From Aspidapion aeneum (taxonomy: Eukaryota > Arthropoda > Insecta > Coleoptera > Brentidae): DNA of 64,000 nt. The position numbers and the translations under genes were made by a program. The stretch is taken from NCBI GenBank assembly GCA_963576565.1, contig OY755047.1, forward strand, positions 372,001 through 436,000. The letters run 5' to 3'. Below, piece by piece: positions 21,171 through 31,430 of this stretch (within the stretch, counting starts at the first letter, position 1; every line of letters starts with the position of its first letter). Under the pieces are notes generated by a model that saw only the letters and a list, made by a program, of their open reading frames with translations, was not told the origin of the DNA and ran no database searches.

Positions 21171-21310
21171 TATAATGTTGTTAACCAACATTTGAACAAT
21201 TTTGATGCTTTGGTGCCGTCTTAATCACAGTATTATTCTACATCAATTTTTATCAGCAAATCTTCTTTAGCTTTTGTGCTTTTCAAGAAACTAATAACTT
21301 CCAGTTATCA
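21171..21310 (+). repeat. interspersed repeat, copy 1
   Basis: GTTAACCAACATTTG, CTTTGGTGCCGTCTTAATCA and AATCTTCTTTAGCTTTTGTG recur in inverse orientation at 31290-31430. Nothing else about the family is visible. Confidence 0.65.
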
Positions 21311-22330
21311 AGGAGTATCGTTTGTTTATTATTTTCCGGGTTTTTTGATCAAAACTAGCAAAAATTTTTAGGTAGTTAACGGCATTCTAGCTTAAGGACG
21401 GCAGTATTTTTTATTTTAAGTTCGTATGGTGTCCGAAGATAAGAATAGCACCAAGGTAACACCTTGGTTATTTGGAGCTTCGACCTATGGGTAAATGGGT
21501 AGTCTGGTAACCGACGAGCATTGATTAGTAGGTTAACAGAAAAAAAAATTAAAACTGGTAACCTTTGGGATCACACCACATAACATCTATGGTAAAGGAT
21601 ATGGCTTAATCTGGTGATTCTCTGAATGGATTCGGTGGCCGGGCAATTCAGGAAACCACCACATGGGACAGGGTATATAGAGTGCCTATTTGGAGCTAGC
21701 AGCTAATGCGAACACATTGTGGCTCTCTTTACCCTGTTGATTATGTCAAAAGGTTTATGACCCATCAGTGGTCTAAGGCTACAAACATGTGTGGTATACG
21801 AGGTGGTATATCATGAAGACTAAGTTTCTGGCCGGAAATATAATTTGAAATCTACTGGCTTCTATATACTAGATAGTATTTAAATTATTATCTGAGTCGA
21901 ACACAGTAGGTACGTGGTGCACAACGGACCCAGAAAGGCGGCCTAGGTACCAGACTAAATTCTTTAAGGGTGCTAACCGCCACAACCGTACATTCATACA
22001 TTCATTCAAGTCCCAAAATGTTATTTTTTACGGCTTGTAACTCGACGCCACTGATACTGGGCGGTAAGAAATAAATTATACAGTTGGCAAATAATTCGAC
22101 AATTAAATGACAGATTTGAATGTCAAAAGGTCCCAAAAACTACTACTCGTCTTTCTTTAACTCATTTAATGTAACATAAGGCTATCTCTTTTAGTGCGTT
22201 AAGTAAGTTAAGAACAAGCTGTTATAAAAGCAATTGTTATAAAAGCCTCTTCTGCGTAAGAACTACACTTATAATTCAAATTAGGCTTTTTTAAATTGTC
22301 TAAAAAAATTTGAAATATAATTTTATTTGA
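21311..22330. other. unassigned, repeat-like, less AT-rich region
   Basis: 21440-22010 has higher GC content than its surroundings and phrases such as GTAGTCTGGTAACCGACGAG, GGTGGCCGGGCAATTCAGG and CACATGGGACAGGGTATATA that resemble 5' leader regions of non-LTR elements. There is a CCAAGGT/ACCTTGG hairpin at 21452-21468. No ORF with a known domain. Confidence 0.35.
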
Positions 22331-22450
22331 TTGTGCCCGAGGGGTGGCTCGATATTTCCTTTAGGGGAAATACCAAGAAATACTTGAGAAGTACTGGGAA
22401 ATATGCTAGGAAATACCAGGAAGTGCTGGGAAATATCGTAGGTATTTCGT
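22331..22450. repeat. degenerate GAAATACC repeat
   Basis: GGAAATACCAAGAAATACTT, GGGAAATATGCTAGG and GGAAATACCAGGAAG form about six imperfect units of 14-18 bp. The ORFs over it are artefacts of the repeat and of flanking sequence. Confidence 0.55.
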
Positions 22451-22770
22451 TTTGGTGTACAAAAATCGGCGATCAAGAAACCCCTCGGTTGTGACCCTCT
22501 TACCACGTAGTACGTCCCTGGAGGGAAATGTTTTAGCATGTGGTGCCGTCGAGAGAGCAGGACGGAACTTGTAAATTAGTTTGTTAAACGCCGTTATTTC
22601 CTGCAGTTTACGGCAGTTTTTGAACTCACATTTTGGACTTTTCCTCCTGTTCATCCCCACGTACCGTTTCAACAATCGTACGAACGAAGAGCCATATTTA
22701 AAGGTCACTTTTCCAGGAAAATCATAAAGATTTTTGCCGCGTTCTAGTCATATTTTTCTCGTTTTGCCAT
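22451..22770. other. no gene recognised
   Basis: Unique sequence; the minus-strand ORFs to 22708 (RSPKCEFKNCRKLQE) have no known domain. Confidence 0.35.
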
Positions 22771-22985
22771 CGAAACAAAGAAATAGTATGACCAAGAAAG
22801 AAAAATAGTTTGATCAAAACACAGAAATAGTTTGAGATTTATTAAAACAAAGAAATAGTTTGACCAAAAGAGAGAAATTGTTTTTAAACAGATGAATAAT
22901 TTAGGATTGACCAAAATAAAGAAATAGTTCTACCGAAATAGCGAAATAATTTGAGGTTGACCAAAACAAAGAGCAAAAAAGACAA
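22771..22985. repeat. AAAGAAATAGTTTGACC minisatellite, left part
   Basis: About eight imperfect units of 23-30 bp, each ACAAAGAAATAGTTTGA followed by CCAAAA or GGTTGACCAAAA. The array resumes at 25011 after a 2-kb insertion with the same unit and orientation. Confidence 0.8.
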
Positions 22986-22997
22986 ATTAAAAGAGAT

Positions 22998-23070
22998 ACA
23001 GTCAACTCCGGATATAGTGAATTCGAAGATTGCACGGAAACTGGTTCGCTATATCCAAGGTTTACTATAA
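22998..23070. mobile_element. pogo/Tigger-type terminal fragment
   Basis: ACAGTCAACTCCGGATATAG and GGTTCGCTATATCCAAGG form an imperfect hairpin typical of pogo/Tigger-like terminal regions. It lies between the minisatellite and the start of LINE-B. No coding sequence. Confidence 0.45.
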
Positions 23071-23077
23071 GAAGATA

Positions 23078-25003
23078 TATAGACTATTGAGAAAGTTAAC
23101 GGAAGAATACCAAAAGTGGGGGTTAACAGTAAACGTGGACAAGACACAGCCCAACAAACAATTAAAGTTGTAACGACGAAACCCCAACTAGAAAGAATTT
23201 CTTAAAAGTAACCGCAACGTACTCCCGCTACGTCTCAGTATACCATACAGCGACGTTATAATTCCCTAAGTGGGGAACCAATTTCTGGTTATAACTACTT
23301 GGCCAAGTGTTTAAAGTCACTGTAGTAACAACTACACTACTACGTCGTAGCCAGGTATCTACTACGTCGTAGAGGCTGTGTTTTTTCCGTAATGGCATAA
23401 AAGTTGCGATGTAGTTGCAAATAATATAATCGTTTCTTTTTGGTAGAATTGTTACACAATATGGTGGACACAACAGTAAACAGACTCGCTTAGTTTTTTT
23501 GTTTGGTTATGGTTATAATATGAACTATGTTATCCAAAAGTGTGAGAATTTACGAGCAGAGGATCAAAATTCGAGTGCGACGCAAAGTTTTTTGTATAAC
23601 ATGCATTATATATATTGCAAAAAACCGGTGCGCCCGTAAAATTGAGCCGTTTTCTGGTAGCTGATGGAATTTTTGTGTTGTGATTTTGGAGGTTATGTTT
23701 TCATAATCGACAGTTAACTCCAACAAATGGTGCTTAAGAAGAGCATTTTTGGTAAGCTTCAACTAATTTGTTTATAAAATAGTATGGCTCTTTAATATGA
23801 GCTCATAAAACGACAACAAAAATATTAAATTTTCTTTCTTACATAAAAACATGGCGTCCCAAACTATATTCCCTGATAGTCGTAAAGGTTACTTGAAAGT
23901 AGTTGCGGCTTTAAAGTTGATCCAAAAAGTTATTTTGTCTACATTGTTACATCAGATGTTACTATGATGACACAAACTTTTGTGGTAAAAATTAAAGTTA
24001 TAATGTAGTTGTCGGATACACTTGTTTGGGACTCCAATGAAGCTTAACTTTCTAGTGGTAATTAAGTAGGATATAAAAGTCAGGGCGACTACGAAATAAC
24101 GACTAAAAGGAAAGTAAAACTTTAGCAACGTCCTATTGTGGTAGAGAAGACTATCAGAATCGACTATCAAGAAACAATCCTATGAAGTAGTTTAGAGGGT
24201 CGTTTTTACGAAACATCTACTATTTCCTGATACTAAATAGTTGTTAGAACTAAAAAGTAACAAATTTTGGTTGGGATCACCACATTTCTACTATAAGAAA
24301 GTAGCAAAGCCTTTAGACCATGTAGCCGCTACTATAAATGTTAGTTGGGAGTACTTATGTATTGGAAACGAATCCAGTGAATTAAAACTAGAAAATAGAC
24401 AAACAATATCTCCATGCAATGAGTATGTATACTTGGGTGTCACATTTGATAAGACAGGAACAGACTGTAAAGAACTGGAAAAAAGAATAGTAAAAGCAAA
24501 AAAGGTTATTGGATGTCTTAACAGTATTTTATAGAGCAGAGAGATAAAAAAGAATGTAAAATTTAACATATATAAAACAATGGTGAAAAGCACGCTGTTA
24601 TATGGAATAGAGACTTGTCGCATAACAGAAAAATACAAAAAAAATGGAAAGTGTCGAAATGGATGCAATAAGAAGATCAATGAGAATATCTAGAATAGAT
24701 CACATAAGAAATAAGATCATAAAAGAAACAATGGGAATCGAGGGAGCATAACGGATGACATCACTAAAAGGCAACTGATATGGTACGGCCATGTACAACG
24801 GATGAACGACGAAAGATTACCAAAGCAGGTCCCAGAATGGCAACCAATAGGGCGCAGAAAAAGAGGGCGTCCTAAACTAGAATGGCAACAGTCAATCCAA
24901 AGATCAATGAGTCAAAAGAATCTGACAGAGGATGATTGTCAGGATCGAAGGAGGTGGAGAAAAGGCGTCAGACAACGTAGAAAAACGTTCTAAACCGACA
25001 TAG
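23078..25003 (+). pseudogene. LINE-B fragment split by a 1.2-kb transposon
   Basis: The left part, 23080-23147, codes RKLTEEYQKWGLTVNVDKT and stops exactly at GACAC-AG. The right part from 24352 resumes with YLCIGNESSE, CNEYVYLGVTFDKT and LEKRIVKAKKVIGCLNS to a stop at about 24533. It then continues with frame breaks through ITEKYK, RISRIDHIR, WYGHVQRMNDE and GRRKRGRPKLEWQ to QRRKTF and a stop near 24993, ending AACCGACATAGTAGTAG. It spans RT thumb to C-terminus; the FADD core is absent. It is embedded in a minisatellite, which gives an insertion order. Confidence 0.8.
23150..24349. mobile_element. 1,200-bp TIR transposon with 2-bp AG duplication
   Basis: The ends CCCAACAAACAATTAAAGTT and (inverted) CCCAACTAACATTTATAGTA match at most positions over about 21 bp. 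AG flanks both sides (23148-23149 and 24350-24351). Excision gives GACACAGTACTTATG, which is exactly the uninterrupted LINE-B text at 47440-47455 on the other strand. The interior is rich in GTAGTAGTTG-like words and contains CTACTACGTCGTAG palindromes near 23336 and 23358. No transposase ORF. A 2-bp non-TA duplication does not settle the superfamily. Confidence 0.85.
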
Positions 25004-25010
25004 TAGTAGT

Positions 25011-25258
25011 ACAAAGAAATAGTTTGAGGTTGACCAAAACAAAGAAATAGTTTGACCGAACAAGTGAAATTAAAAAAAACAATTTTTAAACAGATAAATA
25101 GTTTGAGATTGAACAAAACGAAAAAATAGTTTGACCAAAAAAGACAAATTAAGACAATAGTTTTTAAACAGAGAAACAGTTTAAGATTGACCAAAACAAA
25201 AAAATTGTTTGAAAAATAGTTTGAGATTGACCAAAATAGAAAAATATTTCTTAGACAA
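25011..25258. repeat. AAAGAAATAGTTTGACC minisatellite, right part
   Basis: Same unit as 22771-22985, about nine imperfect copies including ACAGATAAATAGTTTGAG and AAAAAATTGTTTGA variants. Confidence 0.8.
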
Positions 25259-25715
25259 AACCTCAGAGTAATAACGTATATATTATTACTCTAAGGACAG
25301 AACATATTGGTGATGTATAAAAGAGCCACAAAAAAAACTTAGTATGATAGTTTGTTGTGATTTGTGTTACATTTTAGTTTTTTAAAAGTCTCATATACAT
25401 GTCGCAGGGTCCTGCTGGGGTAGTTGCAAAGCACTTGTAAAATTGGATTTACGAGTGTTGAAAACTGAATTTCTATGCCATATCGAAGGGCAACATATAC
25501 GCTTGGAGGGATGTTTTCACAAATTTAAGGACGGGGGGGGGGGATTCTGGTTTCAACGAAGCAAAAGGTTTGAGAGACTAAACCAATTGAATATCAATAA
25601 ATTAAGACACTACTGTTTCTATTGTTACTAAATTTCAAGTTGCATTTAACAACTTTGAGGTTTAAAAACTTGGAAACTGTCGATGATGATTCATATTTAA
25701 AACTTACTTAAGTAA
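25259..25715. other. no gene recognised
   Basis: AT-rich with a G10 run near 25534 and a small Lys/Arg ORF (25443-25631) without known domain. ATAACGTATATATTATTACT is a local palindrome near 25270. Confidence 0.35.
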
Positions 25716-26110
25716 TTTTATTTTAGCATGTTACAAACAAGCTGCTAGTTGGTGTAGTTTTTAGTTTATTTGTTTATAGTAAAGTCTATTTGCCCTTCTT
25801 TTACATGCGCAAAGCGCTTGGATTAGCACCAGTTTCAGACTCATCATGGCCTCGTAGCGCAACCTCAAAATTCTCACAGAATCAGTCTATTATAAGTATA
25901 TGTCTATTTTTTTCCATATTTTCATTATGTTCGGTCATGTTTTGCCTATAGGCACTATTCAATTGGCACCTAATATCAGTTTTGCCTAGCATAGAAAATT
26001 CTATGTGGTTATTTAAATAATTAGCACTTACTTTGTGTCTTTAACTTTTCACTAAAGTGCTTGATATCACAAAAAAAATTTTGCCACCCACGCAGGATCA
26101 CTTTACTTTA
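25716..26110 (-). mobile_element. family D fragment, reverse
   Basis: Inverse match to the coding-side part of family D: TAGCATAGAAAATTCTATGT, GGCACCTAATATCAG and CTTTTCACTAAAGTGCTTGA. It holds the uninterrupted GCACTTTAGTGAAAAG site that is occupied by a MITE at 14.9 kb and by a hAT MITE at 63.3 kb. Confidence 0.65.
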
Positions 26111-26842
26111 TGGATATTACATAATTTTTTACCGGCTTTTACATTTACTGTAATCTGTAATGGTTGTTAATTGAAAAAGTATTGGCGGTTACCAAAGAGA
26201 TTTTTCTTTTAAAATTTGTCTAAAAATAACGTAATATGTGTCTCCCGTTGGCCAAATGCCATCAAGAATAATTGTTTTGGCCACCTCGAAATGTGTTGTT
26301 TGCCTTCCTGCAGCAATACAAATACCACGAACAAAATTGGAAGTGTTGATTGTTTAATTTAATTGATATTAACCACACTCAAAGGTCAATTTACTCATTT
26401 ACAATGTTTTTAACGCACTTTTTTGAAAGATCAGAATGATATAAAATAGCTACTTTCCTGTCAAGTCAAGCGTTTAACTGCGGTAAAATAGGTCATAGGC
26501 AAGCGTTAGGAACAATTTTTTTTCTACGAGCATCAAAAAAACTTAAAAAAGTAAAAATATATAAAAAAATAAATCAAAACACACTACTCCTTTCAAAAAA
26601 ACAAGTGTTTTAACGAAATTTTAACATCTTACCTTTAAATCATAATCACCAAGGCATTTCATAGGCAATATTATGAATAGAAAAATTTTGCCACAGTAAT
26701 TCCACAAAATAGAACTTTCTGCACTAAGAACTGTGTGCAAAATCACATTTTCCACACTCTCGTAGAAAAAATGACTTATGATTGTAAAATCAGGAGACTT
26801 AATCCCTACACATGGAAAAGGAAATGAATGCTCTATGAATCA
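26111..26842. other. no gene recognised
   Basis: AT-rich unique sequence without domain-bearing ORFs. Confidence 0.4.
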
Positions 26843-27156
26843 CTACTACTACAATGTCGGTTTAGAACGTTTTTCTACGTTATCCGACGCCTATTCTCCA
26901 CCTCCTTCGATCCTGACATTCATTTTCGTTCAGGTTTTTTGGACTCATTGATCTTTGGATTGACTATTGCCATTCCAGTTTAGAACGCCCTCTTTTTCTG
27001 CGCCCTATTGGTTTCCATTCTAGGACCTGCTTTGGTAATCTTTCGTCGTTCATCCGTTGTAAATGGCCGTACCATATCAGTTGTCTTTTAGTAATGTCAT
27101 CCGTTATGCTTTGCTCGATTCCCATTCTTCCTTTCTCTCATGGTCTCATTTCTTAT

Positions 27157-27499
27157 AGGTGGTAGAAAAAATCAAAAGAAGAAAATTATACTAATATGAT
27201 TTGCATCAAAAATCTTTGTTTTTTATCGATTATTAAGATTATTTGACATTTTCATTTTTAAAATGCGTTTTAAAAGTATAAAGTCTTAACGAAAAAGTTT
27301 CACGGGTAAGTCCTCATAGGTAAAGGTAGCAAGGGGACGTGTTTCGGCCTCATTAGGCCTCATTCAGCCCGAGTATAACCATAAAATGGAAGAACCACAT
27401 CATCATTTCATCTCCTTTCATTTTATGGTTATGTTCGGGCTGAATGAGGCCTAATGATGCCGAAAGGCGTCCCCGAGCTACCTTTACCTCTGAGGACTT
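27157..27499. mobile_element. palindromic insert, copy 1, with hammerhead-like arms
   Basis: An outer segment (27160-27295; ATATGATTTGCATCAAAAAT, TTATCGATTATTAAGATT) leads into a palindrome at about 27308-27499 whose arms read AAGTCCTCATAGGTAAAGGT and ACCTTTACCTCTGAGGACTT, centred near 27405. The outer segment and palindrome together recur inverted at 28560-28905. Each arm holds a hammerhead-like core (separate entry). It resembles the inverted, ribozyme-bearing terminal units of Penelope-like retroelements, but no GIY-YIG or RT domain is present here. Confidence 0.6.
27433..27478 (+). ncRNA. hammerhead-ribozyme-like motif, copy 1
   Basis: In order: stem I 5' strand GTTCGGG (27433-27439), core CTGAATGA (27440-27447), stem II GGC...GCC with loop, GAAA box (27462-27465), cleavage triplet GTC (27469-27471) and stem I 3' strand CCCGAGC, giving 7 bp in stem I. 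Hammerheads need CUGANGA; here the core has one extra A, and stem III is degenerate (GGCG). The layout is that of a type I hammerhead with minimal stem III, but activity is doubtful. Confidence 0.4.
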
Positions 27500-28150
27500 G
27501 ACCTAGATATTCTCATTGATCTTCTTATTGCATCGATTTCGACACTTTTTATTTTTGTTTTGTATTTTTCTGTTACGCGACAAGTCTCTATTCCATACAA
27601 CAGCGTGCTTTTCACCATTGTTTCATATATGTTAAATTTTACATTCTTTTTTCCAGTTGGTTCCTTTCTTATCAAATGTAACAAGTATACATACTCATTG
27701 CATGGAGATATTGTTTGTCCATTGTCTAGTTCTAATTCACTTGATTCTTTTCCAATACATAAATACTGTCTCTTGTCCACGTTCACTGTTAACCCACACT
27801 TTTGGTATTTTTCCGTTAACTTTCTTATCATATAATTGTATTCCCATACCGTGTACTTTACGCTTCCAGTTTTTTATAGCTACTGCGGTATATATCTTAA
27901 AAAGTGTTGGAGATATACAACATCCCTGTCTTCAGCCTTTTCGTTACTAGGAATTTTTTTGAACATAGATTTTCAATTTTAGTTTTAGATTTTGACCCTT
28001 TGTATAGTTCTTTTATTGCTTTTATTTGATATAAATTGGCTTTAACACTGTCCATAATTTTAATACTGGAACAGTATCATATGCTTTTTGTAGGTCCACA
28101 AAGGTATCATGAGTCTTTATATTTCTGGCAATCATATGAGTCAACTTTTA

Positions 28151-28559
28151 CATAAAAGTAAGAATTGTCATATGGATCGCAAACTTTTGACAGCACACAA
28201 TAGCACCATTTTCGACAAGGGTAAATGTTTCTTATAAATTTATAATTTTTTTTTCAGATTATTTACCGAGACAGCGAATTATATTTATTGAAAAAAATAT
28301 AATACAGCTAAATCTCAGAATTTATAATCGACAAAATCAGAAATCAAAGAAAATTGGAGAAATTACTCGAAAACCTTTGGGCGTTTCATGTTTAAAAACT
28401 CTAAATCAAGCAACCCTTTGAGAGATAAAAAAAGCGAGGAGTAATAAAAATCAGCGGCGTACTTTTTGAGAGGGAAAACTCCAGAAAATGATACATCTAA
28501 TTTTAGGGGTTAGTGGAGACGATGAAAAGTAGATAAAAAGTTTTAATATCTTTTTTAAG
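28151..28559. other. no gene recognised
   Basis: AT-rich spacer between LINE-B and the second palindrome. Confidence 0.4.
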
Positions 28560-28905
28560 GAAAAAGTTTCACGGGCAAGTCCTCAGAGGTAGCTCGGGGA
28601 CGCGTTTCAGCCTCATTAGGCCTCATTCAGCCCAAGCATAACCATAAAATTGAAGGATCCTTCTATTTTATAGTTATGCTCGGGCTGAATGGGGCCTAAT
28701 GAGGCCGAAACACGTCCCTTGCTACCTTTACCTATGAGGACTTACCCGTGAAACTTTTTCGTTAAGACTTTATACTTTAAACACATTTTAAAAATGAAAA
28801 TGTCAAATAATCTTAATAATCGATAAAAAACAAAGATTTTTGATGCAAATCATATTAGTATTTTTTTCTTCTTTTGATTTTTCCTACCACCTCTTAAAGT
28901 TGTGT
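28560..28905. mobile_element. palindromic insert, copy 2, inverted relative to copy 1
   Basis: A nearly perfect palindrome of about 200 bp (28561-28758) centred on GGATCC at 28655-28660; arms run from AAAAAGTTTCACGGGCAAGT to ACTTACCCGTGAAACTTTTT. The following 28759-28905 is the inverse of 27157-27300. It ends TTTTTCCTACCACCT, the inverse of the copy 1 start. Confidence 0.7.
28593..28636 (-). ncRNA. hammerhead-ribozyme-like motif, copy 2
   Basis: On the minus strand: CTTGGG (28636-28631), CTGAATGA (28630-28623), stem II GGCC-TAATGA-GGCT, GAAA (28608-28605), CGC-GTC (to 28599) and CCCGAG (28598-28593). Stem I is 6 bp with one G-U; stem II is 4 bp with one G-U; stem III can form C-G pairs. This is the most complete of four arm copies. 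The extra A in the core is shared by all four. The family call is inference from secondary structure read by eye. Confidence 0.45.
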
Positions 28906-29607
28906 GCACAAAAAAAAGGGGGTTGGCGATACGCTTATGCTTATGGAATATAGCCAAGCGATAAATTTCGGTATTTATTGCTCCCACCCCTTCGAAATTA
29001 TTCATTTTTCAATTCTATCGTTTTGGTCGGGTTTAATTTACAAATTTCTATTTTGAGAAACTCCATTTCTATATAAAGCAATTATAAAGGACTCGGAAAG
29101 TGTTATATTAAATAGAGTCTTGGACGTGTTTTCCCTTATATTTGATACACAATAAAAATTAAGCTATTTTTTTTGTAAATTACATTTTTGGGAGAAGCTT
29201 GAGCTGTATTATCTAAAAGCTAAAAAAACAAAAAAAAACGGAAAAAATGGGACGTACAAAAAAAAGATGATATGTTATTTATGTTTTGTTCTTTTTATTT
29301 CAAAGATACATAGATTTATAGCGTATTTCGGGACGATATCGTTCGCAGCAGGACAGGACGTCGCGTCGTTCCTGCTACAAGGCACACAACACATTAAGAA
29401 ATTGTAAGTGACCCATTTGCAAGACAAACTGCGAATACGCTGCCAACTCGCGGTCACTAACTGTTTAAGTCCTGCTGAATTATTGCATATATACAGCAGG
29501 ACAAATATTTGTATATTATTTAGTCAAGGGAAGTTTCTCTGAATATTATGGACAAGACTGGCCTGCATTTCCTTGTTTTTATTTACTTTGTTTAACTTTA
29601 CTAGTAT
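28906..29607. other. no gene; one strong hairpin
   Basis: 29469-29502 is a perfect 9-bp stem GTCCTGCTG/CAGCAGGAC with a 16-base loop. Upstream at 29348-29374 GCAGCAGGACAGGACG and CGTTCCTGC repeat the same words. The rest is AT-rich. The minus ORF at 29275-29457 has no known domain. Confidence 0.5.
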
Positions 29608-30105
29608 TTTTACTACTATGTCGGTTTATTCTCCACCTCCTTTGTTCCTGACAATCATCTTCTGTCAAGTTTTTTTGATTTATTGATTTTTGGATTGACT
29701 TGTCATTCTAGTTTAAGACGCCCTCTTTTTCTGCACCCTATTGGTTGCCATTCTAGGACCTACCTTAGTAATCTGTTGTCGTTCATATCTCTCGATTCCC
29801 ATTCTTTCTTTTATGGTGTCTTTTCTTATATGATCTGTTCTAGATATTCTCATTATTTTTCGTTACCAGGAATTCTTTTGACAGTCGATTTCCAATTTTA
29901 ACTTTAGATTTTGACACTTTGTCAGCGAAGAAATAACATATATATTTCTTCGATGCCTTTTTATAGTCCTTTTATCACTTTTATATTAGTTTGCTCTAAC
30001 ACTGCCCATTATTTTGCGACTGGAACGGTATCATATGCTTTTTGTAGGTCCACAAAGGTAATATGAATCTCTATATATCTGGCACTTCTTTTCTCAATTA
30101 CGGAA
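29608..30105 (-). pseudogene. LINE-B fragment, reverse
   Basis: Inverse LINE-B: the basic tail at about 29640-29760 (RRKRGR coding), a deletion, then 29860-30060 with FVDLQKAYDTVP coding sequence near 30031-30060. The junction near 29870 removes most of the RT. Heavily mutated, including an insertion with GAAGAAATAACATATATATT near 29925. Confidence 0.65.
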
Positions 30106-30366
30106 AACGAAAACCAGAATATATCTTTTCCGTGTTGATTTTATTAAGTCTTAGGTCTAAAATTAAAATTGACAAGGATAGAAAAAGGGCTGCAGGCGAA
30201 AATTTTTGAGACTCTAATTATCTTTTATCAAAAAAATTCAAAAAAGGTAAATTATGTAAAAAAACTGCGATTAATACAGTACATTTTTTTTTCTCGAACT
30301 AAAAAAAAATATTTTCAGGCAGGGGGGGTGCCCGGGCCCCTCCCCCTTCCCCCCTAGATCCGCCAC
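30106..30366. mobile_element. MITE right end
   Basis: GGCAGGGGGGGTGCCCGGGC followed by a C-rich patch and CTAGATCCGCCACTA matches the right terminus of the CAGTGGCGGATC MITE group. The left end was not located, so only the last 70 bases are secure. Confidence 0.45.
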
Positions 30367-30784
30367 TATTTCAGACAAGAAAAACTTGGATTTTTACTCA
30401 ATAATAACTTTCGATTTCGATAAAAATTTCAGTACATTATTTATTTTTTACGTTTACATGGCGTTCTCTTTTTTTTTGCGATAAACCGATAGGGGCTTTT
30501 GAACCTTTATATTCTTATAGATCTCTCCTTACACACAAGTTTGAGGAGGAGCTAAACATCTCTAGGGAGTCTAGACAAGGGAAAACCGACTGAGAGATTT
30601 ATTACTTTTGTTAGCAGGAATAGTAGGCTATGCTTGTTGCTGTTCCAAAGAGCCCAGATTTTTAGCCCAGAATTTATCACTTTAAGGGTTAGAAATAGGC
30701 ACCTAATTTGGGAGAATTTTTGACAAAGATTTACTTCTATTTGTGACCAAAACCGTAGATTATCTTTGGCCACTGGTGTATTTA
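30367..30784. other. no gene recognised
   Basis: AT-rich; the minus ORF 30552-30860 has no known domain and runs into family R. Confidence 0.35.
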
Positions 30785-31275
30785 GAATAAAGTCTGAGGG
30801 CATGGTAGTGCCTGGCCAAGTTCGCGGCGTAAACTGCTGTACCTTCTTTTCTTGAAACATTTCAGCCCATATTTGTCAAATCAAAATTCGTCATCAAAAT
30901 TCTACTGTACTTCCAGACATGCTACAAAGCTGAAATTTGGCAGACTGATAGAAATTATGACCAAACCCTTGGGAAAAAATATAAAACCCCAAAAATTATA
31001 ATTTACTTCCCTCCCTTATACATGTAAAGTCATGTAAAAGTAACATTGCCCATTGCCAGAAACGCTAGAGAGCTAAGCTTTGGCAGGCTGATAGGAACTA
31101 TGATAAAACTATAGGAAAAAATTTTGAAATCCTAAAATCTTAATTTATTTCCCTCCCCTATAAATGTAAAGGTATGTAAAAGTAACATTGTCTACTTCCA
31201 GAAACGCTAGAGAGCTGAGCTTTGGAAGGCTGATAGGAACTATGATAAAACAATGGAACAATTAAAAAACCACAA
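30785..31275 (+). repeat. family R repeat, copy 2
   Basis: GTCTGAGGGCATGGTAGTGC, CCATATTTGTC, then two to three monomers with GCTACAAAGCTGAAATTTGG, AAACGCTAGAGAGCT and CTATAAATGTAAAGG. It lacks the long unique segment of copy 1, and its terminal hairpin is decayed. Confidence 0.75.
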
Positions 31276-31285
31276 AATTTGATTT

Positions 31286-31430
31286 GATTTGATTGATTAG
31301 TTTCTTGAAAACCACAAAAGCTAAAGAAGATTTGCTTAAAAAAATTGATGTAGAATAATGTTGTGATTAAGACAGCACCAAAACATCAAAATTGTCCAAA
31401 TGTTGGTTAACGGCATTAAAGTTTATGTAC
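31286..31430 (-). repeat. interspersed repeat, copy 2 (inverse of 21171-21310)
   Basis: CACAAAAGCTAAAGAAGATT, TGATTAAGACAGCACCAAAA and CAAATGTTGGTTAAC are the inverse of copy 1. Confidence 0.65.

Larger units (their letters stand above)
26843..28150 (-). pseudogene. LINE-B reverse fragment split by a palindromic insert
   Basis: Read on the minus strand, 28150 to 27500 contains RT motif TFVDLQKAY (near 28085-28111), then RKLTEEYQKCGLTVNVDK, YLCIGKESSELELDNGQTIS, YNETMVKSTLLYGIETC-like text and RRSMRISRS. The copy breaks at 27157-27500, where a 0.34-kb palindrome is inserted with loss of about 10 bases. It resumes to 26843 with WYGHLQRMNDE-type and basic-tail coding. Stops and shifts are frequent. 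It is the longest LINE-B copy in the window toward the 5' side. Confidence 0.75.

Noticed and set aside
20724..21224. 166-aa ORF spanning the solo LTR end
   Set aside because: It crosses the LTR/flank junction and has no domain; chance ORF.
22771..25258. CRISPR-like array
   Set aside because: Units are contiguous and variable, without unique spacers, in eukaryotic repeat DNA.
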